Shown: positions 42,525-52,736 of the stretch, in pieces | Layout: every line of letters begins with the position of its first letter | Numbering within the stretch: position 1 is the first letter of the stretch | Assembly: GCA_902546615.1 (NCBI GenBank) | Contig: CACCKE010000004.1 | Coordinates: 1 to 64,000 of the forward strand | From: an uncultured Pelagibacteraceae bacterium | GTDB taxonomy: Bacteria > Pseudomonadota > Alphaproteobacteria > Pelagibacterales > AG-422-B15 | Length of the DNA stretch: 64,000 nt | Reading direction: 5' to 3' | Made by a program: the position numbers and the translations under genes | The notes under the pieces: generated by a model | What the model saw: the letters and a program-made list of their open reading frames with translations, nothing else | Told to the model about the DNA's origin: nothing | The model's database searches: none

Positions 42525-43366
42525 CAGTTCATACCGACCAAATGAGCCAGTAATCCAAAGTGATCACTTGGAAAAAATTTATTTTTTTCTGTGCCGACAA
42601 GGTTGCATTCAATTGGATGACCCAGACCATTAGGTCCAGGTTTACCTAAAAATATGTAATCAATTCGTCGATTATATTCTAAAGTTTTTTTTGCCCAATC
42701 ATTGTTGTTTGACCAAGTGTAACCAGGATCATTTCTATTTGTTAATTTCCATACATCTCTTAAAACGATATCGTTTACTGGCTTAGTTAAACCAGTAATC
42801 TTTCTAATTTCATCACTTTCTGGATCCGCATTGAAATCTCCACACAAAATTATAGGGAATTTTGATTGTTCTAATTTACTAATGTATTCTATTATTTGAT
42901 TTACTTGATCTTCTCTTACTTGCTGATGTTCATATTTATAATTAAGGTGAGTGCAAATAACGTTAATCGTCTCACTTTTATATTTTAATGAGAGATGAAG
43001 CAAAAATCTTTTTTCATCTTTTTCTGCTTCAGTCTCAAACATTACAGTATGGTGATAATTGATTGGGAATTTAGTAATGATTGCATTTCCAAACGCAACA
43101 CCATCAAATTCAAATGATTTTTCAAAGATATAGTTATATCCAAGTTGATCTGCGATTATTTTAGCCTGACTTTCATCCGTTTCTTCCCACACTTCTTGAA
43201 GACACAAAATATCTGGACAAGAATTATTGATTTCAGAAATGATTAGATTTTCTCGTTCCTTATAGTTTTCAAATTTCCACCATACGTTCCAGGTTAAAAG
43301 CTTAATTATCTCAGTGTTTAAATCAATTGAACTTGCATCTGGATCAGGAAATGATTTATCACTCAT
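42524..43366 (-). CDS. Endonuclease/exonuclease/phosphatase family protein
   Basis: LLTWNVWWKFENYKEREN, DILCLQEVWEE, ILCGDFNADPES, FFPSDHFGLLAHL. Confidence 0.92.
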   Translation of the reverse strand: MSDKSFPDPDASSIDLNTEIIKLLTWNVWWKFENYKERENLIISEINNSCPDILCLQEVWEETDESQAKIIADQLGYNYIFEKSFEFDGVAFGNAIITKFPINYHHTVMFETEAEKDEKRFLLHLSLKYKSETINVICTHLNYKYEHQQVREDQVNQIIEYISKLEQSKFPIILCGDFNADPESDEIRKITGLTKPVNDIVLRDVWKLTNRNDPGYTWSNNNDWAKKTLEYNRRIDYIFLGKPGPNGLGHPIECNLVGTEKNKFFPSDHFGLLAHLVGMN

Positions 43367-43368
43367 TT

Positions 43369-43824
43369 TTAAGGAAATGCTACCATGATTTGTTCTGCAA
43401 CATACGCTGGTTTGTCTTGTCCTTCAATTTCGAGAGTAGCCTCACTGATTACCTGCGTTCCGCCGTTATCCAATTTGTTTACCTCTTTAATTTTTATTCC
43501 CATTCTCACACGGGAATTAACTGGAACCATATTAATAAATCTTACTTTATTTAAGCCATAATTAATCATCATTTTGGCCCCTGTAACTGTCCAGATTTTA
43601 CCAGCTAACGGCACTGATAGAGAAAGGCTTAAGAAACCATGTGCAATTGTGCTTTTAGTAGGAAGTTCTTTTTGGGCTTTTTCTTCATTAACATGTATCC
43701 ACTGATGATCGTCAGTTGCATCGGCGAATAAATTTATTCTATTTTGATCAATTGACATCCAATCTGAATGCCCCATATCTTTACCTTTATAATTTTCTAA
43801 ATCCTTTACATCCACACTTTGCAT
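43369..43824 (-). CDS. MaoC-like (R)-hydratase/dehydratase
   Basis: GHSDWMSIDQNRINLFADATDDHQWIHVNEEKA, TIAHGFLSLSL. Confidence 0.92.
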   Translation of the reverse strand: MQSVDVKDLENYKGKDMGHSDWMSIDQNRINLFADATDDHQWIHVNEEKAQKELPTKSTIAHGFLSLSLSVPLAGKIWTVTGAKMMINYGLNKVRFINMVPVNSRVRMGIKIKEVNKLDNGGTQVISEATLEIEGQDKPAYVAEQIMVAFP

Positions 43825-43940
43825 AGTAAACCTCCAAAATTATTAATTATATCTTGAGAATATTATCTAATTAAAAAGATTATTGAAGTTTTATAATGAA
43901 AAATATTGATAAATCCATTAATTATAAATTCAAGTGAAGC

Positions 43941-44522
43941 ATGAACGATAATCCAGTAAATTTAAAAGGACTAGAAACAATTTATAGTTTCAGCAAAAAA
44001 AATAAGCAATCACTGCCGCCTGTAGAAAAATGGAACCCTCCATTTTGTGGTGATATTGACATGAAGATTTTAAGAAATGGAAAATGGTACTACATGGGCT
44101 CTGAAATAAAAAGACCTGCAATGGTTAAACTTTTCTCAAGCATCTTAAGATTAGATGAAGATGCATGCTACTACTTAGTTACACCCGTTGAGAAAGTTAG
44201 AATTCAGGTTGAAGATGCACCGTTTGTTGCTGTGTCCCTTAATAAAGTTGAGAAAAGTAATAAAACTGGTTATCTATTTAAAACAAATCTCAATGAAGAA
44301 ATTCTTCTCTCTAAAGAGAATCCATTAACAATTAAAATTGGAGAAAACTCAGAACCGTCACCTTATATCCTGATCAGAAAAAATCTCCATGCACTTTTAT
44401 CCAGATCAGTTTTTTATGAATTAGTGGATCTTGCAGAGGAGAAATTAGTTGATGATAAAAAATGCTTAGTTATAGAAAGTATGGGCGAATGTTTCAACAT
44501 TCATGAAGTTGAAAAAGAATGA
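43941..44522 (+). CDS. DUF1285 domain protein
   Basis: VEKWNPPFCGDIDMKILRNGKWYYMGSEIKRPAMVKLFSSILRLDEDACYYLVTPVEKVRIQVEDAPF; position before nudix/cca. Confidence 0.85.
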   Translation: MNDNPVNLKGLETIYSFSKKNKQSLPPVEKWNPPFCGDIDMKILRNGKWYYMGSEIKRPAMVKLFSSILRLDEDACYYLVTPVEKVRIQVEDAPFVAVSLNKVEKSNKTGYLFKTNLNEEILLSKENPLTIKIGENSEPSPYILIRKNLHALLSRSVFYELVDLAEEKLVDDKKCLVIESMGECFNIHEVEKE

Positions 44523-45157
44523 TGCCTTTAGATAAATTTAGGGATTTATTTGATGGTCCGGAGAAGATATCTCATGAGTATTTTGAAATACTTACAAATG
44601 ATTTTTTAACAAGACATCATCATCCTCTGGCAGAAGCTGAAAAAGATAAAGCTAAACTAAATCCATCAGCTGTACTTGTACCGATATGTTATTCAAATAA
44701 TGAAGTAAAGATATTATTAACTAAAAGACTGGATAATTTAAAAGATCATGCAGGACAAATTAGTTTTCCTGGAGGTAAAATTGAAAAAAACGATACATCT
44801 CCAATAGAAACTGCTTTAAGAGAGGCTAACGAAGAAGTTGGTTTAAGGTCTGATGATGTAAATGTGTTAGGAAATCTTGATGTATATATAACTGGCACAG
44901 GATTTAGGATCATGCCAATTGTATCTATAGTTTCTGATTACTCATATCTAAAGGCAAATCAGAATGAAGTGGATGAAATATTTTTTCTCCCCTTAGAATT
45001 CTTAATGGACTCAAACAATCATAAGAAAGAGAGTGCCACATATGAGGTAAACAATACAAAATATGAATATGACTATTACGTTTTACCTTATAAAGATTAC
45101 AATATCTGGGGAGCAACTGCTGGAATGTTGATTAATCTTTATCAAATTCTAAAATAA
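44519..45157 (+). CDS. NUDIX hydrolase, CoA pyrophosphatase-like
   Basis: HAGQISFPGGKIEKNDTSPIETALREANEEVGL NUDIX box. Confidence 0.93.
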   Translation: MMPLDKFRDLFDGPEKISHEYFEILTNDFLTRHHHPLAEAEKDKAKLNPSAVLVPICYSNNEVKILLTKRLDNLKDHAGQISFPGGKIEKNDTSPIETALREANEEVGLRSDDVNVLGNLDVYITGTGFRIMPIVSIVSDYSYLKANQNEVDEIFFLPLEFLMDSNNHKKESATYEVNNTKYEYDYYVLPYKDYNIWGATAGMLINLYQILK

Positions 45158-45174
45158 TATAAATAATCTGTCTT

Positions 45175-46407
45175 ATGAGTAGATTTTCATCAATCCTAGA
45201 ACAAAACGATGTTGCGCAAGTATTTGATCTTTTTGAAACCTATCAAAAAAATAGTATTTTTGTTGTAGGGGGCTCTATCAGAGACGCACTTTTAAATAGG
45301 GAAATCACAGATATTGATTTTGCTACTTCTTTGAAGCCAAAGACTATTATCGAAATACTCAATAAAGAAAATATTAAATTTATTGATGTAGGAATAGATC
45401 ATGGAACGGTTACAGCAATAATTAATGAAAGAAAGTTTGAAATTACAACTTTTAGAAATGATATTTATACTGATGGAAGACATGCTCAAGTCTCATTCTC
45501 AAATAGTTTAGAGGAGGATGCTTTGAGGAGAGATTTTACCATAAATGCAATGTATTTAGATAAAGGTGGAAATTTAATAGACCCTACAGATGGTAAAAAA
45601 GATTTGGAAAATAGAGTTGTTCGTTTCATAGGTAATCCTGATGAAAGAATAAAAGAAGATTACCTTAGGATACTTAGGTATTTTCGTTTTTTAGCATTAT
45701 TTGGCGATATATCTCCTGACGCAGAGGTGATGAAAACAATAACAGCTAATCTTGATAAGTTATCAGTTGTTTCTAAGGAAAGGCAATGGAATGAACTAAA
45801 GTCAATTCTAAGTCTAACTGCTCCAAATAATGCAATTTCTGCAATGAGTGAAATTGGTTTACTTGATGATTATTTTAATGGCACTGGCATAAATGATGCA
45901 TTTATAAATTTAATTGAAATAGAAAGTAGAATATCCCTTTCAATAGATTCAATATTGAGATTGAGCACTTTAGTTGAAAACTCATTAGATAAAGCAAATG
46001 ACCTTATAAAAAAATTACCTTTATCAAAATCAGAATCTACTGACTTATTGAAATTATGCACATTAAATAAAAAAGTCGTCTCTTACATGTCAATGAAAGA
46101 AGTTAGATATTTACTTTATCTATTAGGTCGTGACGGTTTTCAAAAACAAATACTTGTTAATTGGGCCAAGGATACAAATAATAAAAATGAAGTAAATTGG
46201 AGATCTCTATATGAAGTTGCTCAAAGCTGGGAGAAGCCATCTTTTGCTCTAACAGCCAAAGATGTAATAAACATGGGAATATCTCAAGGCCCAATGGTTG
46301 GAGACATCTTAAAAGAGGTTGAAGACTGGTGGGCAGAAAATGATTTTATTGATGATAAGTTTTCATTAATTGAGAGACTTAAAGCAATCGTTCAATCAAA
46401 AAAATAA
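45175..46407 (+). CDS. cca: CCA tRNA nucleotidyltransferase / poly(A) polymerase family
   Basis: IFVVGGSIRDALLNREITDIDFATSLKP, EEDALRRDFTINAMYLD, RIKEDYLRILRYFRF. Confidence 0.94.
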   Translation: MSRFSSILEQNDVAQVFDLFETYQKNSIFVVGGSIRDALLNREITDIDFATSLKPKTIIEILNKENIKFIDVGIDHGTVTAIINERKFEITTFRNDIYTDGRHAQVSFSNSLEEDALRRDFTINAMYLDKGGNLIDPTDGKKDLENRVVRFIGNPDERIKEDYLRILRYFRFLALFGDISPDAEVMKTITANLDKLSVVSKERQWNELKSILSLTAPNNAISAMSEIGLLDDYFNGTGINDAFINLIEIESRISLSIDSILRLSTLVENSLDKANDLIKKLPLSKSESTDLLKLCTLNKKVVSYMSMKEVRYLLYLLGRDGFQKQILVNWAKDTNNKNEVNWRSLYEVAQSWEKPSFALTAKDVINMGISQGPMVGDILKEVEDWWAENDFIDDKFSLIERLKAIVQSKK

Positions 46408-46413
46408 TTTCTT

Positions 46414-46905
46414 TTATTTATATAAAATTTTCTTAATCTCGTAGTTTTTCTCTCCTTTTGGCGTTGAAACTGATACGAAATCGCCTTTTTCTTTTCCAAT
46501 TAATGCTTTAGCAACAGGTGATCTGTAAGATAGCAGACCCGATTCAATATCTGCTTCATCATCACCAACAATTTGAAACTTTGTCTTTGTATCATTATCT
46601 ATATCTTCAACTTCAACAGTTGCACCAAAGACTACAGTTTTTTGATTTTTAGGAATATTTGAAATATCAATGATTTCTGCATTAGCTAATAATAATTGAA
46701 TTTCCTGAATACGACCCTCAATGTGACCTTGCTCCTCTTTTGCCGCATGGTACTCTGCGTTTTCCTTTAAATCGCCGTGCTCTCTCGCCTCCGCAATGGC
46801 TTGAATTACTTTTTGCCTTTTATTATTTATCAAATCGCTTAATTCATCTTGAAGTTTTTTTGCGCCATTTGATGTTATTGGTTCAGTTTCCATTTTTATT
46901 TCCAT
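46414..46905 (-). CDS. greA: Transcription elongation factor GreA
   Basis: [47 protein letters not shown]. Confidence 0.97.
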   Translation of the reverse strand: MEIKMETEPITSNGAKKLQDELSDLINNKRQKVIQAIAEAREHGDLKENAEYHAAKEEQGHIEGRIQEIQLLLANAEIIDISNIPKNQKTVVFGATVEVEDIDNDTKTKFQIVGDDEADIESGLLSYRSPVAKALIGKEKGDFVSVSTPKGEKNYEIKKILYK

Positions 46906-47699
46906 TTAGCATTAGGAGGCATTGACATTAAAATTGCATCAATATTACCACCGGTGTTTAAGCCAAATTTTGTTCCTCGATCGTATAAAAGATTATATTC
47001 CACGTACCTCCCACGTTTCAATAACTGAATTTCTTTATCTTTTTTTGTGAACTTTTCATTCATTTTTTGGCTTATTATGTCTCTTACAATATCATTAAAA
47101 GTTAAGCCAACGTCCTTAACAAAATCAAAATCTTTTTTCCAATCATCCATTTTATAGTCAAAAAATATTCCGCCAATTCCTCTTATTTCTTTTCTGTGGG
47201 GTAAATAGAAATATTCATCACACCATTTTTTATAATTTTTGTAATAAGACTTATTATGATTTTCACACATTGTTTTTAATTTATTATGAAATTGTTTTTT
47301 TAATTTAGCGTCTTTAAAACATGGAGTGGCGTCAATACCGCCACCAAACCAATTTTTACCCGTTATTATGTGCCGAGTATTAAAATGTAATGCAGGAACC
47401 TTTGGATTTGCTGGGTGAAGTACTACAGATACTCCTGTGGACCAAAATTTTTTATTCTTTTCAGTTCCTGGAATTTGTTTTGCAAATTCTTTTGGAAAGG
47501 TACCTGTTACATTTGAAAATGCTATACCGCCTTTTTCGATTACATTTCCCTTAATTATTCTATATTCACCTTTTTTCCATTTATTAGTTTTGAACCTTGC
47601 TTTTGATCCACTTTTTTTTTCGAGTTCAAGTACAGTCTCACAGATTAGATCCTGCAATCCCTTGAACCATGCTTTAGTTATCTTTTTTTTATTTAACAT
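46896..47699 (-). CDS. hemF: Oxygen-dependent coproporphyrinogen III oxidase
   Basis: [61 protein letters not shown]. Confidence 0.96.
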   Translation of the reverse strand: MLNKKKITKAWFKGLQDLICETVLELEKKSGSKARFKTNKWKKGEYRIIKGNVIEKGGIAFSNVTGTFPKEFAKQIPGTEKNKKFWSTGVSVVLHPANPKVPALHFNTRHIITGKNWFGGGIDATPCFKDAKLKKQFHNKLKTMCENHNKSYYKNYKKWCDEYFYLPHRKEIRGIGGIFFDYKMDDWKKDFDFVKDVGLTFNDIVRDIISQKMNEKFTKKDKEIQLLKRGRYVEYNLLYDRGTKFGLNTGGNIDAILMSMPPNAKWK

Positions 47700-47700
47700 T

Positions 47701-48144
47701 TCAAAATAGTTTTAACTGTCTGTTTGCCTCAGAAATAACTATAGCTGAAGACACAGCAACATTTAAAGATCTTGCGGAACTTTTCATTGGTATTTTTATT
47801 ATTTGGTCAGATTGTTTGTGAACGTAATCTGGTACTCCCGCACTTTCTCTTCCAACAATTAAATTATCAGTTTCCTTAAATTTAAAATCATAGTGACTAA
47901 GTTTACCTTTTGTAGACAATAGTATTTTTCTTCCTTTTCTATTTTTCTCGTAATGCTTCCAATCGTCAAACTCTGTTAAATTAATATTTTTACCATAGTC
48001 CATTGCAACTCTGCTTAGAGATTTTTCCGACATTGCAAATGAAGCTGGATGAATGATATCAATATTGATGCCAAAACAAGAACAAATCCTCACCATTGCT
48101 CCAGTATTTTGAGGTATATCAGGTTCAAAAATTGCTAAGTTCAT
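47701..48144 (-). CDS. trmL: tRNA (cytidine(34)-2'-O)-methyltransferase (SPOUT)
   Basis: MNLAIFEPDIPQNTGAMVRICSCFG, LIVGRESAGVPDYV, MKSSARSLNVAVSSAIVISEA. Confidence 0.94.
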   Translation of the reverse strand: MNLAIFEPDIPQNTGAMVRICSCFGINIDIIHPASFAMSEKSLSRVAMDYGKNINLTEFDDWKHYEKNRKGRKILLSTKGKLSHYDFKFKETDNLIVGRESAGVPDYVHKQSDQIIKIPMKSSARSLNVAVSSAIVISEANRQLKLF

Positions 48145-48180
48145 CTAATTAATATTTTATAACTTTTTAATCCTAATATA

Positions 48181-48197
48181 TGCGTCATCATGACACA
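48181..48197. promoter_or_regulatory. Candidate operator: inverted repeat TGCGTCAT-C-ATGACACA upstream of petABC
   Basis: 7/8 matching arms; 83 bp before petA start. Confidence 0.45.
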
Positions 48198-48280
48198 ATT
48201 TTTAGCGCTTCAGATTGTCTTTTTCCCTTAAAAAAGGACGATTTACAAGTATATTAGCAATATAACTCTAGGATTTTAAG

Positions 48281-48790
48281 TTGTCAGAAAAACAAGTTAC
48301 AAGAAGAAATTTTCTTTATGTCACTACAGGTGCATTTGCAGCTGCGGGAGCGGCTTCATTGGCATGGCCTTTCGTTGATCAAATGAATCCTGATGCATCA
48401 GTCAAAGCTTTAGCGTCTACTGAAATTGATCTCAGACCTATAATACCTGGGCAGAGCATCACTGTAATGTGGAGAGGTAAACCCGTATTTATTCGAAGGC
48501 GGACACAGGCTGAAATTGATGAAGCAAAGAAAGTTAATTTAGCTGATTTGCCCCACCCAGAAGCCGATAGTGATCGAGCACAAAATCCTGAGTGGCTTGT
48601 TATGGTTGGTATTTGCACACATCTTGGTTGTGTTCCACTTGGACAGAAAGGTGATTACAATGGATGGTTCTGTCCATGCCATGGTTCTCATTATGATACA
48701 TCAGGTAGGATAAGAAAGGGACCTGCACCTACAAATCTTGAGATTCCGGATTATGTATTCTTAAACGAAACTACTATAAAAATTGGATAA
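48281..48790 (+). CDS. petA: Ubiquinol-cytochrome c reductase Rieske iron-sulfur subunit
   Basis: [37 protein letters not shown]...[33 protein letters not shown] start. Confidence 0.97.
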   Translation: MSEKQVTRRNFLYVTTGAFAAAGAASLAWPFVDQMNPDASVKALASTEIDLRPIIPGQSITVMWRGKPVFIRRRTQAEIDEAKKVNLADLPHPEADSDRAQNPEWLVMVGICTHLGCVPLGQKGDYNGWFCPCHGSHYDTSGRIRKGPAPTNLEIPDYVFLNETTIKIG

Positions 48791-48796
48791 AAAAGT

Positions 48797-50056
48797 ATGA
48801 GCGAAAATTATGCACCTAAATCAGCAGTTGGAAGATGGTTTAATGACCGTCTACCACTTTTAAACTTAATTTATGGACATTTACTTCCATATCCAACGCC
48901 GAAAAATTTAAATTATTGGTGGACATTTGGTGGAATTTTAACTTTTTGTCTTGTTACCCAAATAATTACAGGACTTGTCCTAGCAATGCACTATGTTGCT
49001 GACGCCGACTTAGCTTTTGCAAGTGTAGAGCATATTATGAGAGATGTTAATTATGGGTGGTTATTAAGATACATACATGCAAACGGTGCATCACTATTTT
49101 TTATGGCGGTATATATTCATATGGCAAGATCGCTATTTTACGGCTCATATAAAGAACCAAGAGAATTAATTTGGATTATTGGTGTGTTTATATTTTTACT
49201 CATGATTGCTACTGCCTTTATGGGGTATGTGCTTCCGTGGGGCCAAATGAGTTTCTGGGGAGCTACAGTTATAACAAATTTATTCAGTGCAATTCCTTTG
49301 GTAGGTGAGTCAGTAACTAACTGGTTGTGGGGAGGTTATGCTGTTGGTAGCCCACTTTTAACTAGGTTTTTCACATTACATTACCTGATGCCTTTCCTGA
49401 TTTTTGCCCTCGTTATACTTCATGTTTGGGCACTACATGTACCTGGTAATAATAATCCTGAGGGTATTAATGTTGTTCAAGGTTCTCAAGATACAGTTCC
49501 TTTCCATCCTCATTACGTTGTAAAAGATATGTTTGCACTTGTTGTGTTCTTAGTTGTTTTCGCGGGCTTTGTATTCTTTGTCCCTAATTTACTTGGACAT
49601 ACTGACAATTATATTGAAGCTAATCCTTTGCAAACTCCGGAACATATTGTCCCAGAATGGTATTTTCTTCCATTCTATGCAATCTTGAGATCTGTACCAG
49701 ATAAACTCGGCGGAGTAATTTTAATGGTTTCTGCAATTGCTATTTTAGCATTCTTACCTTGGCTGGATACTTCAAAAGTTAGGTCAGCAAAATACAGACC
49801 TCTCTATAGACAGTTTGTATGGCTTTTCTTTGCTAATGTAATATTGCTTGGGTATCTAGGGGCTCAGACTGCTGATGGTCTATTTCTAATTATTGGACGA
49901 ATTGCTACCGCTTATTATTTTGCTCATTTTATAGTTATTTTACCTCTACTTGGCTATATTGAAAAAACCAAACCTTTGCCTAAGAGCTTGAGTGAACCTG
50001 TTCTTTCTCCCGAGGAAAGACAGATGAAGGCCGCTGCCTCTGGAGCCGGTGCATAG
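48797..50056 (+). CDS. petB: Cytochrome b of bc1 complex
   Basis: [63 protein letters not shown]. Confidence 0.98.
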   Translation: MSENYAPKSAVGRWFNDRLPLLNLIYGHLLPYPTPKNLNYWWTFGGILTFCLVTQIITGLVLAMHYVADADLAFASVEHIMRDVNYGWLLRYIHANGASLFFMAVYIHMARSLFYGSYKEPRELIWIIGVFIFLLMIATAFMGYVLPWGQMSFWGATVITNLFSAIPLVGESVTNWLWGGYAVGSPLLTRFFTLHYLMPFLIFALVILHVWALHVPGNNNPEGINVVQGSQDTVPFHPHYVVKDMFALVVFLVVFAGFVFFVPNLLGHTDNYIEANPLQTPEHIVPEWYFLPFYAILRSVPDKLGGVILMVSAIAILAFLPWLDTSKVRSAKYRPLYRQFVWLFFANVILLGYLGAQTADGLFLIIGRIATAYYFAHFIVILPLLGYIEKTKPLPKSLSEPVLSPEERQMKAAASGAGA

Positions 50057-50066
50057 CTATTGATAT

Positions 50067-50843
50067 ATGAGATTTATTATAAATTTATTTGTATCTTTCT
50101 CATTGCTACTGAGCTTTAGCTTTACTCAATTACATGCTGCTGGTGAAATGAAAGAGCCTATGCATCCTGATTGGTCATTTGAAGGACCATTAGGAAAATT
50201 TGAGAGAGCATCGCTTCAAAGAGGGTATCAAGTTTATACCGAAGTCTGTTCAGGATGTCATTCAATGAACCTTTTAAGTTATAGAAATCTAATTGAAGAG
50301 GGTGGCCCTGAATTCAGCGAGTCTCAAGCTAAAGCAATGGCTGCAGCATTTGAAGTAAAAGCTGCTCCAAATGCCGATGGAGAAGTTGAAATGCGTCCCG
50401 CAATATTATCTGACAAGTTTGTTAGCCCATATGAGAATGAACAACAGGGAAGAGCTGCAAACGGCGGCGCTTATCCGCCGGATTTATCTGTAATGGTTAA
50501 AGCACGACATGGTGGAGCAGACTATTTGTACTCTTTATTGTTGGGTTATGTTGATGCACCAAGTGATATTAAACTCGATGATGGTGTTTATTACAATGAG
50601 TACGCAAAAGGCCAAAAAATAGCGATGCCTCAAGTATTGTATGAGGATGCTGTAGTTTACACAGATGGAACAGCTGCAACGCCAGAACAAATGGCACGGG
50701 ACGTCACAATGTTTCTTACATGGGCAGCAGAACCAAAGCTAGAGGCGAGAAAAAGAATCGGTTTTAAGGTAATTTCATACTTATTAATTCTTTCTGTATT
50801 ACTCTACTTCACTAATCGACAAATTTGGAAAGATACTCATTAG
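50067..50843 (+). CDS. petC: Cytochrome c1
   Basis: VYTEVCSGCHSMNLLSYRNL heme motif, YPPDLSVMVKARHGGADYLYSLLLGY. Confidence 0.97.
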   Translation: MRFIINLFVSFSLLLSFSFTQLHAAGEMKEPMHPDWSFEGPLGKFERASLQRGYQVYTEVCSGCHSMNLLSYRNLIEEGGPEFSESQAKAMAAAFEVKAAPNADGEVEMRPAILSDKFVSPYENEQQGRAANGGAYPPDLSVMVKARHGGADYLYSLLLGYVDAPSDIKLDDGVYYNEYAKGQKIAMPQVLYEDAVVYTDGTAATPEQMARDVTMFLTWAAEPKLEARKRIGFKVISYLLILSVLLYFTNRQIWKDTH

Positions 50844-50992
50844 TCTATTTTCTAAAAACAATTGATTTTCAATTATTTAAAAAAATAATTTTAAGTAAAT
50901 TATCAATATCCTTATCCACAGAAACATTTTATCGATCTCGATTACTTTATTTTGGTAATGTAAATTATACTCTTACTAAACGGAGGAACTGA

Positions 50993-52282
50993 ATGTTAGA
51001 AAATATTTTTAAATTAAAAGAGAACGGTACTAGTGTAAAAACTGAGTTATTGGCAGGTTTAGCCACGTTCTTAACAATGGCATATATTATTGTCGTTAAT
51101 CCGGCCATCTTATCTACTGAGGGAACTGGTATGGATTTTGGCGGTGTATTTGTTGCCACAATCATAGCTGCTGTGGTTGGCTGTCTAATAATGGGCCTGT
51201 GGGCCAATTGGCCAATTGCCCTAGCACCTGGTATGGGTTTAAACGCTTTCTTTGCTTTTGGAGTTGTATTTGGAATGGGTTATACCTACCAGCAGGCTCT
51301 TGCCGCAGTGTTTATTGCAGGGATAGTATTTTTAATTTTGTCTGTAACACCGGCACGTCAGTGGATAATAAATAGCATACCAAAAAGTATGAAGTTTGGC
51401 GTAGGGGCAGGCATAGGATTGTTCTTAGCTATTATAGGATTAAAAAATGCTGGCGTGGTTGTCGATAATCCTGCAACTTTAGTTGGTTTAGGTGATGTAA
51501 GTTCAATGCCTGTGATATTGGCTGCTGTCGGATTTGCAATTATGGCAATTTTAGATAAGCGTGGTGTTCCAGGATCAATTATCATCGGTATACTTGCAGT
51601 AAGTATTATTGCTTGGGTAAGCGGTGTGAGCGCAATTGATGGAGTTGTGGGATCAGTTCCACCAGCTGTTCATGCGTTCTCAATGGACTTTAGCCTTGTA
51701 GCAACAGCAGGTTTTATTGGTGTCGCGTTTGCTTTTCTTTTTGTAGACTTTTTCGATACCGCTGGAACTCTTACTTCAGTTGCCAATTTAACTGGTAAAG
51801 TTGACCAAGACGGAAACGTTGATGGGATAGGTAGAGCAGTTTTAGCAGACTCCACAGCTACAACAATAGGTGCATTAGTTGGAACTTCCAATACTACATC
51901 ATACATTGAATCTGGAGCAGGTGTTAAAGAAGGTGGGCGAACAGGACTTACAGCGGTTGCTGTGGCAGTTCTATTTGCAATCTGTTTATTTTTAGCACCA
52001 TTAGCTCAAAGTATTCCTGCGTTTGCAACTGCTCCAGCTCTAGTGTTTGTTGCAACTTTCTTTTTGAAAAACCTAAGGGATATAGAATGGGATGACGTCA
52101 GTGAATATGCTCCAGCAGTGTTAGCGGCAGTTTTGATGCCTCTTACATTTAGCATTGCTCATGGAATTGCACTTGGTTTTATAGCATACGTTGTAATTAA
52201 AGCACTAAGTGGTAGACACGAAGATCTAAATGCTGGTTCGATAGTAATTGGAGTATTATCGGTACTATACTTTATCTTCTAG
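50993..52282 (+). CDS. NCS2 family purine permease (AzgA-like)
   Basis: TELLAGLATFLTMAYIIVVNPAILS, LAPGMGLNAFFAFGV, FVDFFDTAGTLTSVA, GTSNTTSYIESGAGVKEGGRTGLT. Confidence 0.95.
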   Translation: MLENIFKLKENGTSVKTELLAGLATFLTMAYIIVVNPAILSTEGTGMDFGGVFVATIIAAVVGCLIMGLWANWPIALAPGMGLNAFFAFGVVFGMGYTYQQALAAVFIAGIVFLILSVTPARQWIINSIPKSMKFGVGAGIGLFLAIIGLKNAGVVVDNPATLVGLGDVSSMPVILAAVGFAIMAILDKRGVPGSIIIGILAVSIIAWVSGVSAIDGVVGSVPPAVHAFSMDFSLVATAGFIGVAFAFLFVDFFDTAGTLTSVANLTGKVDQDGNVDGIGRAVLADSTATTIGALVGTSNTTSYIESGAGVKEGGRTGLTAVAVAVLFAICLFLAPLAQSIPAFATAPALVFVATFFLKNLRDIEWDDVSEYAPAVLAAVLMPLTFSIAHGIALGFIAYVVIKALSGRHEDLNAGSIVIGVLSVLYFIF

Positions 52283-52287
52283 TTTAG

Positions 52288-52734
52288 TTAATGATTGGCT
52301 TTGTCTTCCTCATCCCAGGGGAAGACAGGCCAAGTTTCTTGTGTGATTTCCTCAACATATGTATCAGCTAGAGGTAGACCTCTTGGTTTCGCATATATTA
52401 CAGCTAAGTGCATATTAGGCATATATTCCTTTAGCGCTTTAGCGGTACCGCCCTTATCAACAATATCATCTATGACGAGTACAACTTCATCAGTTTTCGG
52501 AGCCCTGTGAACAATTGCTTTTCCAGCCTCTCTATGGATATAACTTTGTATGGAAACAATATCTACGTCTTGGATTCCAAGAGTGTAAGCGACAACTGAA
52601 GCAGGTACAAATCCACCTCGAGAGACAACAACCATTTTATCAAATTTAATATTTTTTTCTTTTATGAGATGCGCGAGCTTAACCGCTTTTTCGTGCATTT
52701 CTTCATATGTAGGAAATTCTAGTTTATGGTCCAT
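52288..52734 (-). CDS. Xanthine/guanine phosphoribosyltransferase-like protein
   Basis: KMVVVSRGGFVPASVVAYTLG, EVVLVIDDIVDKGGTAKAL PRPP motif. Confidence 0.9.
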   Translation of the reverse strand: MDHKLEFPTYEEMHEKAVKLAHLIKEKNIKFDKMVVVSRGGFVPASVVAYTLGIQDVDIVSIQSYIHREAGKAIVHRAPKTDEVVLVIDDIVDKGGTAKALKEYMPNMHLAVIYAKPRGLPLADTYVEEITQETWPVFPWDEEDKANH

Positions 52735-52736
52735 GG

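Noticed and set aside
50912-50920. Perfect DnaA box TTATCCACA upstream of the NCS2 permease, possible replication origin
   Set aside because: A single box in a ~150-bp spacer with no cluster of boxes or origin-type neighbours; a genome-wide GC-skew plot would be decisive.
50844-50992. Purine riboswitch upstream of the purine permease
   Set aside because: Could not find the conserved three-way junction core sequences; leader is short and AT-rich.
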